Positions 17,087 to 24,820 of a DNA stretch of 54,878 nt are shown here, one piece after another. The stretch is from CAZYWA01 sp964650975 [NCBI: uncultured bacterium]. Its GTDB lineage: Bacteria; JADJOY01. A program made the position numbers and the translations under genes. Each line of letters begins with the position of its first letter. Position 1 is the stretch's first letter. The stretch lies in NCBI GenBank assembly GCA_964650975.1, contig CAZYWA010000003.1:1-54878 (forward strand). Reading direction: 5' to 3'. Below the pieces are notes generated by a model, which saw only the letters and a program-made list of their open reading frames with translations, had not been told where the DNA came from and searched no databases.

Positions 17087-18720
17087 CGCCGGTTTCGAGG
17101 AGCTTCCGTGCCTTGATAGGAACGCGGATCGCCCACATCGTCTGCGCCCGCATGAAGGGGCGGTGGCCGACCGGACGCATCGCGTGCGCCATCTCGCTCC
17201 TGCTCGCCACGGCGTTGGTGGCCGCCGGTTGCGCCGGCCGGAACGGCCACCGCGGCGACGACCAGGCCTGCGAGCTGGGACATGACGTCGAGGGAGGCCA
17301 TCCGGAGGCGGCGCTGCTCGAGACCGTCGAGGCGCCTCGCAAGAAGGCGTGGGAAGCCGAGCGAGGTGGCGAGGTCGCCGCGCGGCCGTTCGTGCGCGCG
17401 CGCATGAACGGCTGGCCGGCGGTGCTGCACGTGGATGGCGCGGTGCTCCCCGGCGATGCCGGAGAGTTCGCGCGGCGGGTCGCGCGCGATACCTGGCGCG
17501 GCCTCGAGGCGCTCCACGACCGGGAGAACGGTCTACCCGTCGATCACGTGCACCTCGATCCCGCGTCGACCGGTGTTCCGGAAGGACGGGTTGGCGACTA
17601 CGCGAACGTCACCAACGTCGGCCTGCGCATGCTATCGATCGCGGCCGCCAACGAGCTGGGCTACATCGACGAGGCCGGAGCGGTGGGCCGTATCACGCAG
17701 CTTTTCGATACCCTCGATGGGCTCGAGATCCATCGAGGCTTCTTCTTCAACTACTACGACACCACGTCGCTCGAGCGCACCAGCAACCTGCTGTCGTTCG
17801 TCGACTCGTCGTGGCTCGCCGCGGGTCTCATCGTGGTGCGGAATCGCTACGCGCCGCTCGCCGAGCGCGCCACGCGGCTGATCCAGGCGATGGACTACAC
17901 GCTGCTCTACGACCCCGAGCTGGGTCAGATGACCCACGGCTACTTCGTGCAGCGCCAGCAGCCCTCGCGCTACCACTACGGCATGCTCTACGCCGAATCG
18001 CGCCTGGGAAGCGTGATCGCGATCGGCGAGGGCGAGGCGCCGCCGCAGCACTGGTACCACATGCTGCGCACGTTTCATCCGAGCTGCACCTGGCAATCGC
18101 GCCAGCCGGTGGGACGGAAGCGGAAGGAAGCTCTCGGCGTCGAGTATTTCGGCGGGTGGTACGACTGGCAGGGAAGGCGCTACGTGCCGTCGTGGGGCGG
18201 AAGCATGTTCGAAGCGCTGATGCCGACGCTGGTGCTCGACGAGCCGCGTCTCGTTCCCGGGAGCCTCGGCGCCAATGACGCCGCGAACGTCGCCGTGCAG
18301 CGCGGCTACGCCACGCAGGTGCTCGGTTACCCGGTGTGGGGGATGTCCCCGAGCTCGATCCCCGGGAAGCAGGATTACGGCGAGTACGGCGTGAAGGTGC
18401 TGGGAGTGATCGGCTATGGCCCCGGTGCCGTCACTCCCCACGCGGCCGCGCTGGCGCTGGCCGTCGATCCGGCCGCCGCCATCGCCAATCTGCAGGAACT
18501 GGCGCGCCGCTATCCGGTCTACGGCGACTGGGGCTTCTACGATGCGGTTGATCCGGGGTCCGGCACGGTCGCCTACACCTACCTGACGCTCGATCAGTCG
18601 ATGAGCTTCGTGGCGCTCGCGAACCATCTCACCGGCCACCGCATCCAGCAGCTCTTCGAGGCCGATCCCATCGTGCGCAAGGCGTTGCCGGTGATCGCGG
18701 CCGAGCATTTCTTCGATTGA
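17083..18720 (+). CDS. Glycoamylase-domain (PF10091; GH144/GH162/GH189-like) lipoprotein, probable beta-1,2-glucan-active enzyme
   Basis: The product is 545 aa from ATG 17083, or 522 aa from ATG 17152, which gives a normal signal ending LATALVAAGC (lipobox, Cys). The (alpha/alpha)6-barrel shows the family landmarks GRVGDYANVTNVGLRMLSI, FVDSSWLAAGLIVVRNRY, YGMLYAESRLGSVIAIGEG, GWGxSPS-like WGMSPSS, and the C-terminal YGDWGFYDAVDPGSG plus YLTLDQSMSFVALAN. PF10091 proteins include GH144 endo-beta-1,2-glucanases and the cyclisation module of cyclic beta-1,2-glucan synthase. Lipid anchoring places it on the periplasmic face. It is convergent to the glucan operon and followed by the ABC ATPase, supporting a role in glucan cleavage. 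The exact GH family needs profile searches. Confidence 0.72.
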   Translation: MTPVSRSFRALIGTRIAHIVCARMKGRWPTGRIACAISLLLATALVAAGCAGRNGHRGDDQACELGHDVEGGHPEAALLETVEAPRKKAWEAERGGEVAARPFVRARMNGWPAVLHVDGAVLPGDAGEFARRVARDTWRGLEALHDRENGLPVDHVHLDPASTGVPEGRVGDYANVTNVGLRMLSIAAANELGYIDEAGAVGRITQLFDTLDGLEIHRGFFFNYYDTTSLERTSNLLSFVDSSWLAAGLIVVRNRYAPLAERATRLIQAMDYTLLYDPELGQMTHGYFVQRQQPSRYHYGMLYAESRLGSVIAIGEGEAPPQHWYHMLRTFHPSCTWQSRQPVGRKRKEALGVEYFGGWYDWQGRRYVPSWGGSMFEALMPTLVLDEPRLVPGSLGANDAANVAVQRGYATQVLGYPVWGMSPSSIPGKQDYGEYGVKVLGVIGYGPGAVTPHAAALALAVDPAAAIANLQELARRYPVYGDWGFYDAVDPGSGTVAYTYLTLDQSMSFVALANHLTGHRIQQLFEADPIVRKALPVIAAEHFFD

Positions 18721-18743
18721 CCAGCCCGAGAGCGAATCGAGCC

Positions 18744-19859
18744 ATGGCCAGCCTCGACATCGACCACCTCGACAAGACCTATCCGACCGGGAAGCGTGCG
18801 CTCGCCGACGTGACGCTAGCGGTAGCCGACGGGGAGCTGATGGTGCTGGTCGGGCCGTCGGGCTGCGGCAAGTCGACGTTGCTCCGGGTGATCGCCGGGC
18901 TCGAGACCGCCACCGGCGGCACGGTGCGGATCGGCGACCGGGTGGTCAACGACGCGAGCCCGCAAGAGCGCAACGTGGCGATGGTGTTCCAGGACTACGC
19001 GCTCTACCCGCACCTGAGCGCGCGCGGGAACCTCGAGTTTCCGCTCAAGATGCGGCGCACTCCCAAGGACGAGATGGAGCGCCGCGTGGAGGCGATCGCG
19101 AAGTCGCTCGAGATCGAGCGCTGGCTCGACCGGCTTCCCAAGCAGCTCTCGGGTGGCGAGCGCCAGCGGGTCGCGATGGGCCGCGCGCTGGTGCGCGAGC
19201 CGAGCGTCTCGCTGCTCGACGAGCCGCTTTCCAACCTGGACGCGCGGCTCCGCGTGCAGGTGCGCGCCGAGATCAAGGAGCTGCAGCGGCGGCTTCGCAC
19301 CACGATGGTGTACGTGACCCACGACCAGGTCGAGGCGATGACGCTCGGCGACCGCGTCGCGGTGCTCGACGCGGGACAGCTCCGTCAGGTGTCGGCGCCC
19401 GCGGAGCTCTATTCGTCACCGCAGAACACGTTCGTGGCCGGGTTCATGGGCAATCCGCCGATGAATCTCTTCGCGACCCGGCTCGGCGCGACGTCCCAGG
19501 GCGCGCTCGCGGTGCGACTGGGCGGCCGGGAAGTGGCGCTGGCATCGCGGAAGGCGGATGCCGCCGCGCTCCGCACGGATGGCGAGCCGGTGACCGCGGG
19601 CATCCGCCCCGAGTCGATCAAGCTTGTCGAGCGCGACGGCATCCCCGCGACCGTCGAGCACGTAGAGAACCTCGGCCACGAGACGCTGGTGCATCTCACC
19701 GTTGCGTCCGAGGCCGCGGCCGAGCCTGTGCGGATGGTCGCGCGGGTGGGTGGAATGTCCGGGCTCGACTCGGGCGCCGCCGTGACGATCACGCTCGATC
19801 CCGCGGCCATTCACCTCTTCGGTGCCGACGGAAACCGGCTCGGGGTGGGAGCCGGCTGA
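18744..19859 (+). CDS. ABC sugar transporter ATPase (MalK/UgpC/MsmX type)
   Basis: The protein has 371 aa from ATG 18744 (MASLDIDHLDKTYPTG); a TTG at 18717 overlapping the previous stop would add nine residues. Walker A is GPSGCGKST, the Q-loop VFQDYALYPHL, the signature LSGGERQRVAMGRAL and Walker B VSLLDEPLSNLD, followed by the H-loop TMVYVTHDQ. The C-terminal about 130 residues form the TOBE/regulatory beta-barrel of CUT1 sugar importers, with ITAGIRPE-type motif AGIRPESIKL. It presumably energises the two permeases encoded on the opposite strand (28009-29738), which lack their own ATPase gene. It follows the PF10091 gene with 23 bp spacing. Confidence 0.92.
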   Translation: MASLDIDHLDKTYPTGKRALADVTLAVADGELMVLVGPSGCGKSTLLRVIAGLETATGGTVRIGDRVVNDASPQERNVAMVFQDYALYPHLSARGNLEFPLKMRRTPKDEMERRVEAIAKSLEIERWLDRLPKQLSGGERQRVAMGRALVREPSVSLLDEPLSNLDARLRVQVRAEIKELQRRLRTTMVYVTHDQVEAMTLGDRVAVLDAGQLRQVSAPAELYSSPQNTFVAGFMGNPPMNLFATRLGATSQGALAVRLGGREVALASRKADAAALRTDGEPVTAGIRPESIKLVERDGIPATVEHVENLGHETLVHLTVASEAAAEPVRMVARVGGMSGLDSGAAVTITLDPAAIHLFGADGNRLGVGAG

Positions 19860-19868
19860 GGCGCGGAC

Positions 19869-21119
19869 CTAGGCGAGGACCACGCGGTTCCGGCCGGCGC
19901 GCTTGCCTTCGTAGAGCGCGGTGTCGGCCCGGACCAGCAGCTCGCGAAGCTGCTCGCGTTCCATCCGGAGCTCGGCGCCACCGACGGTGATCGTGCAACG
20001 GGCCGTCAGTGGGGTGTAGGGCACGTTCACGGTCGCCTCCGCCGCGGCCAGGCGGAGCCGCTCGGCGAGGGCGGCCGCCTGCACGGCTCCGGTCTCGGGA
20101 AGCACCACGCCGAACTCCTCGCCGCCAATACGTCCGAAGAGATCGATACCGCGAATGGTCCGTTTCACCGAATCGGCGACGGCGCGCAGCACCAGATCGC
20201 CGACGGCGTGACCGTGGGTGTCGTTGATCTGCTTGAAGTGATCGATGTCCAGGATCAGGAGCGAGAGCGGCCTCCGGTAGCGGCGCGCGCGTCCGATCTC
20301 GATCTCGGCCAGCTCCAGGAAGCGAGCGCGGCTCGACGCGTTGGTCAGGACGTCGACGTAAGCGAGCCGCGCGAGCTCGCGGCGCTGCTCGAAATTGCGG
20401 CGGATCAGCACGTAGAACGCGTGTCCGCCGCCGGTCCCGAGCAGCGCGCAACCGATGGTGAGCGGCACCAGGCTCAGTGCATACGGTTGCTGCAGGTAGT
20501 CGGGGTGGGGAAAGAAGCACGATGCCAGCACCACGACGGCCGTGCCGAGCGCCAGTCCCAGGCGCGGCAGGAGCGGTACCGCGAACAGCACGGTGGCGAG
20601 CGGATACACGGCGCCGGTCTGCATCCAGGGCCGGTCGGCGCCCCCCATGGCCGAGAACAGGAGGAACGAGAAGCACGTGAAGCCGAGCTGCACCCCGCTC
20701 GCGACGAGGTAGGGCGAGGCGTTCCGCTCGGCGGTCCGGCGCATCGACCAGTACGTGCCGACGGCGCACGCCAGGAACCCGAGGCGCCACACGGTGAACA
20801 CCGCCCACGACCGGTGATCGGTGCGAAAGATCCAGGGGTCGAGAATCCACGCCGCGAGGTTGAGCGGGATGCAGGCGAGCCCGAAGAGCGACCACATGCG
20901 CGCCGTCATGCGCCGCGAGTAAGCCGCGAAGTCGTCCGTGTCGGGCGGGCCTCCGAGCGCACTCATGAACCAGCGCTCGAAGGCCTGCTCGACCCGAACG
21001 TTCCAGCTGCCGATCCAGTGCCACGGTCCCGAGGAGTCGACACCCGGGGACCGGCGCACGACCCGGCTCGGGCGCCCGGCCGCGAGCGTGGTGTTGGCGG
21101 CTCGGGCTCGCGCCGTCAT
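19869..21119 (-). CDS. Membrane diguanylate cyclase (GGDEF domain)
   Basis: The protein has 416 aa from ATG 21119, seven bases after the GH94 stop. About six hydrophobic segments (residues about 70-235) form a MASE-like N-terminal sensor. The GGDEF domain follows: YVDVLTNASSRARFLELA, LLILDIDHFKQINDTHGH, and FGRIGGEEFGVVLPE with GGEEF at residues 332-336. RGID sits exactly five residues before GGEEF, an intact RxxD inhibitory site, so the enzyme should be active (2 GTP to c-di-GMP) and product-inhibited. As the last gene of the OpgG-OpgH-transport-GH94 operon it would link second-messenger output to glucan metabolism. It is convergent with the ABC ATPase gene (9-bp gap). Confidence 0.93.
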   Translation of the reverse strand: MTARARAANTTLAAGRPSRVVRRSPGVDSSGPWHWIGSWNVRVEQAFERWFMSALGGPPDTDDFAAYSRRMTARMWSLFGLACIPLNLAAWILDPWIFRTDHRSWAVFTVWRLGFLACAVGTYWSMRRTAERNASPYLVASGVQLGFTCFSFLLFSAMGGADRPWMQTGAVYPLATVLFAVPLLPRLGLALGTAVVVLASCFFPHPDYLQQPYALSLVPLTIGCALLGTGGGHAFYVLIRRNFEQRRELARLAYVDVLTNASSRARFLELAEIEIGRARRYRRPLSLLILDIDHFKQINDTHGHAVGDLVLRAVADSVKRTIRGIDLFGRIGGEEFGVVLPETGAVQAAALAERLRLAAAEATVNVPYTPLTARCTITVGGAELRMEREQLRELLVRADTALYEGKRAGRNRVVLA

Positions 21120-21126
21120 CGGCTGC

Positions 21127-24100
21127 TCACGCCGCGCCGAGCGTGATCGTGATTTGGTGGCGAGCGCCGTCGTTCGCCAGGGGGATGCGCGCGGCGCCGT
21201 CCTGGACAGCGACGGGCTGGCCATCGACGGTACCGGAGACGACGGTGGCGGCACGTCCGCCCGGGTTCGAGACCTCGACCGCATGCATCGTGCGACCGTC
21301 GAACCCCCGCCACTCGATCTGGTAGCGCGGCCAGGAGTCCGGGATGCGCGGGCGCAGCACCAGCGTCGTCCCGTCCTCGACGGTGAGCCCCAGGATCGAC
21401 TCGAGCGCGATCCGCATCATCCACCCCGACGAGCCCGTGTACCAGGTCCAGCCCCCGCGCCCGAGGTGCGGCTCGACGCTGTAGATGTCGGCCACCACCA
21501 CGTACGGCTCGACCTGGTAGATGCTCGCCGCGGCGCGATCGCGGGCATGGTGGACGGGGGTGAGCTTGGCGAGCAGCTCGGCGGCTCGCTCGTGTCGTCC
21601 CAGTTCCGCCAGCGCCCGCACCACCCAGAGCGCACCGTGTGTGTACTGTCCGCCGTTCTCGCGGATACCGGGCACGTATCCCTTGATGTAACCGGGCTCG
21701 CGCGGGGTCTTGTCGAAGGGCGGGGTGAGCAGACGGATCATGCCGGGGTCGTCGAGGACCAGTTGCTGCTCGACCGCGTCGAGCGCCGCTTCCGCACGCG
21801 GCCGCGGCGCGACACCCGAGATCACCGCCCAGGCCTGGGCGATCGCGTCGATCCGGCATTCGTCGTCCGCGGCCGAGCCGAGCGCCACGCCGTCGTCGTC
21901 GTAGGCCCGCCGGTACCAGTCGCCGTCCCAGGCGTGCGCTTCGATGGCGCCGCGAAGGTCCTCGCGGTACGCGCGGTAGCGCTCCGCGCGCTCGCCCTCG
22001 CCGCGCCTTTCGCAGAGCGGTGCGAAGAGCTCGATCACGTGCACCAGGAAGAACGCGAGCCACACGCTCTCGCCGCGGCCCTCGCGTCCCACGCGGTTCA
22101 TGCCGTCGTTCCAGTCGCCGGTGCCCATGAGCGGCAGACCGTGGGCGCCGCGGGTCAGGGCGCGATCGAGCACCCGGCAGCAATGGTCGTAGACCGACGC
22201 GGTCTCGGCGGTGCGCTGGGTCTCGAGATAGCTCTCGTCCTCGCCCGGCTCGAGAAGCCGGGCGACGACGAACGGCGCTTGCTCGTCGAGCACGCTCTGG
22301 TCGCCGGTGGTGCGCACGTAGAAGGCGGTGATGTAAGGCAGCCAAACCAGATCGTCCGAGAACCGCGTGCGGGTACCGCGATCGGCCGGTGGATGCCACC
22401 AGTGGAGCACGTCGCCCTCGGGGAACTGGTGGCCGGCGTGGAGCACGATCTGCGCCCGGGTGAGCTCGGGGCGGTGGTAGATCAGCCCGGCCGCATCTTG
22501 CAGCTGATCGCGGAATCCGTAGGCACCCCCCGACTGATAGAAGGCCGAGCGACCCCACAACCGGCACGAGAGCGTCTGGTACGCGAGCCATCCGTTGAGC
22601 ATCAGATCGATCTCGGGAGACGGGGTCCGCACTCGCACGCCCGCGACCACCTCGGACCACGAGCGGCGCGCCTGGTCCAGGGACGCGGCCAGCGCGCTCG
22701 CGCCGCGGAAGCGCGCCACGAGAGGACCCACGGCCTCGCGGCTGGCGACTTCGCCGAGCACGAACGCGACGTCGATCGATGCTCCAGCCGGCAGATCGAT
22801 CGGCACCCGGAACGCAGCGCACGGATCGAGCCCGGCACCGGTCCGGCCGTCGAGAGGCGAGCCCCGGGTCACGGCAGCGGGCGCCGCGATCGAGCCGTTC
22901 CGCCCCAGGAACGCGGTTCGATCGGCGGTGAACGACGGGCTTCCCCGCGCGGGTGCCACCACGGCGGCGAACGTGACACCGGCGGCGAAATCCTTGCTCC
23001 GCGGATTGCGGGCCAGCAGCGCGCCGCTCGCGGCGTCGTGCTCGGTCACGACATCCGCGCGCGTCTCGGCGGGTAGACCGCCCAGCACCAGCTGCGCGTA
23101 GCTCCACACGCTCAGCTCGCGGGACTTGGCGCCGGTGTTGGTGAGGGTGAGCCAGACCACCCGCACCGGTGCCTCCGCGTCGACGAAGATCCGCAGGGTC
23201 TGGTCGATCCCGTGCGACTGGCTCGAGAACTCGCTCACCCCGAAGCCGTGCCGCACCTCGCACGCGGCTTCGGGGTCGGCCGGTCCGGCGCACGGCGACC
23301 AGATCCGTCCCCGTGCCTCGTCGCGGAGGTAGATCGCCTCGCCATGAGGATCGGTCACCGGATCGTTCGACCATGGTGTCAGCCGATGCTCGCGGCTGTT
23401 GCCGCTCCAGGTGAATCCCGCGCCGGTCTCGCTCACCAGGCAGCCGAATCCTGGATTCGACATCACGTTCACCCAGGGCAGGGGCGGCAGTCCGCCGGCG
23501 AAGACGGCATGGGTCCGGATCACGTATTCGTGCCCCGAGGGATCGAAGCCGCCGACGCCGTTCTCGAACAGCAGCTTCGCCGCGACCGGGGGCGCGCCGG
23601 CTCGCTCGGGTGGGGGAGCCTCGACGTTGCCGGCAACGCGGAGCGGGGGCGACGACGGGTCTCGATGCCCGGCCTCGAGGAGCGCCGTGAGGGTGCGCTC
23701 GATCTCCTCGTCCGTGGCTTGGATCGGGATCCCGAGCCCATTCCAGTAGTCGCGCGCTTGCGCGACCTCGATGCGGGGAGTCTCGGCTGGCGAGCGGCGG
23801 GCACCGTTCTCCGCGGGCGGCACCCATCCGTAAGCGAGCACCGCGGCGGTCGCTTGCAAGGGCTCGGACCAGCCTAGATCGAGGCTCAGCCGTTCCAGGA
23901 CGTCGCGCTCGTGGCGGCCGGCGCCGTCGAAGGCGCGGAACCAGCTGGCCGCATCCTCGAGCTCCGCGACCGATCCCAGTGCCTGGGCTCGGGCGTCCGC
24001 CACCGCGGTCGCCGCGAGCCACTCGGCCCGCTCCCCTGGCTCGAGGACCACCCGCCGCCGCATCGCCACGATCGGATCGAGCACGCTGCCCACGGTTCCC

Positions 24101-24789
24101 GAGAGCGCACCGCCGGCCGCCAGCGCATGCGGGTCCGAGCGGCCCCGGCCTCGCCCCAGGAATCGCCGGCGGTCGGTCTCGAACGCGATCTCCCCGGGGC
24201 CGACGAGCGAGTGCGCAAGCCACGGCGCGCGTGCGCCCGGAGCGTAAGGCCGCCGATGCGCGAGCAGCGTCCGATGCTCGGCGTCCCACTCGGTCTGGAT
24301 GAAGAGCCGCGAGAAGACCGGGTGCGCGGCGTGCGCCCCGGGGTCGTGCAACACCACCTCCGCGTAGGTGATGACGTCCAGCACCCGCGTCATCCGGCTC
24401 TGATTGGCGACCGCGACCCGCCTGAGCTCGACGTTGCCGCGCGCCGCGATCGCGGTCTCCTGCAACACGTTCAGTCCGTCGTCGAGACGCTGGTGGGCGA
24501 TGCGCCCGTCTCGCATGCGAACCGAGTAGCTCTCTGGCGCGCGGCGCGTGGGCTGAAATCCGACCGACCAGACCGTGCCGCTGCGCGCATCGCGGAGGTA
24601 GACGGCGCTTCCCTCTTCGTCGCAGGTCCGGTCGCCGCTCCACGCGGTGACCGCGAGCCCGTCCCAGCGTGTGTACCCGCCGCCGGCGCCGGTGAGCAGC
24701 GTCACGAGCCGCCCGTTGGAAACGAAGCGGCCGTGGGGCGCCGGGTCGTCGAGCCGGTCGAGGGCCGGTACCAGCAGTCGGTCGAGCAT
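21127..24789 (-). CDS. GH94 family phosphorylase resembling the C-terminal half of cyclic beta-1,2-glucan synthase
   Basis: The protein has 1220 aa with no signal peptide, hence cytosolic. Two beta-sandwich modules are recognisable: residues about 20-270 (FVSNGRLVTLLTGAGGGYTRWDG... GFQPTRRAPESY) and about 400-700 (LLFENGVGGFDPSGHEYVI... WSNDPVTDPHGEAIYLRDE). The (alpha/alpha)6 catalytic domain has FRDQLQDAAGL, HQFPEGDVLHWWHP, LMGTGDWNDGMNRVG with the general-acid Asp within GDWND (about residue 892-895), and GYIKGYVPGIRENGGQYTHG. This arrangement matches the C-terminal half of NdvB-type synthases, without their glycosyltransferase part, and 1,2-beta-oligoglucan phosphorylases of about 1100 aa. 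The likely reaction is phosphorolysis of beta-1,2-glucooligosaccharides to glucose-1-phosphate. It starts 31 bp after the discoidin gene. Confidence 0.88.
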   Translation of the reverse strand: MLDRLLVPALDRLDDPAPHGRFVSNGRLVTLLTGAGGGYTRWDGLAVTAWSGDRTCDEEGSAVYLRDARSGTVWSVGFQPTRRAPESYSVRMRDGRIAHQRLDDGLNVLQETAIAARGNVELRRVAVANQSRMTRVLDVITYAEVVLHDPGAHAAHPVFSRLFIQTEWDAEHRTLLAHRRPYAPGARAPWLAHSLVGPGEIAFETDRRRFLGRGRGRSDPHALAAGGALSGTVGSVLDPIVAMRRRVVLEPGERAEWLAATAVADARAQALGSVAELEDAASWFRAFDGAGRHERDVLERLSLDLGWSEPLQATAAVLAYGWVPPAENGARRSPAETPRIEVAQARDYWNGLGIPIQATDEEIERTLTALLEAGHRDPSSPPLRVAGNVEAPPPERAGAPPVAAKLLFENGVGGFDPSGHEYVIRTHAVFAGGLPPLPWVNVMSNPGFGCLVSETGAGFTWSGNSREHRLTPWSNDPVTDPHGEAIYLRDEARGRIWSPCAGPADPEAACEVRHGFGVSEFSSQSHGIDQTLRIFVDAEAPVRVVWLTLTNTGAKSRELSVWSYAQLVLGGLPAETRADVVTEHDAASGALLARNPRSKDFAAGVTFAAVVAPARGSPSFTADRTAFLGRNGSIAAPAAVTRGSPLDGRTGAGLDPCAAFRVPIDLPAGASIDVAFVLGEVASREAVGPLVARFRGASALAASLDQARRSWSEVVAGVRVRTPSPEIDLMLNGWLAYQTLSCRLWGRSAFYQSGGAYGFRDQLQDAAGLIYHRPELTRAQIVLHAGHQFPEGDVLHWWHPPADRGTRTRFSDDLVWLPYITAFYVRTTGDQSVLDEQAPFVVARLLEPGEDESYLETQRTAETASVYDHCCRVLDRALTRGAHGLPLMGTGDWNDGMNRVGREGRGESVWLAFFLVHVIELFAPLCERRGEGERAERYRAYREDLRGAIEAHAWDGDWYRRAYDDDGVALGSAADDECRIDAIAQAWAVISGVAPRPRAEAALDAVEQQLVLDDPGMIRLLTPPFDKTPREPGYIKGYVPGIRENGGQYTHGALWVVRALAELGRHERAAELLAKLTPVHHARDRAAASIYQVEPYVVVADIYSVEPHLGRGGWTWYTGSSGWMMRIALESILGLTVEDGTTLVLRPRIPDSWPRYQIEWRGFDGRTMHAVEVSNPGGRAATVVSGTVDGQPVAVQDGAARIPLANDGARHQITITLGAA

Positions 24790-24820
24790 GGAGTCGTGCG
24801 TCCGTGCGCGCTCGGCGATT

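Noticed and set aside
20938-23076. 712-aa plus-strand open frame
   Set aside because: Antisense of the GH94 gene, which has strong motif support.
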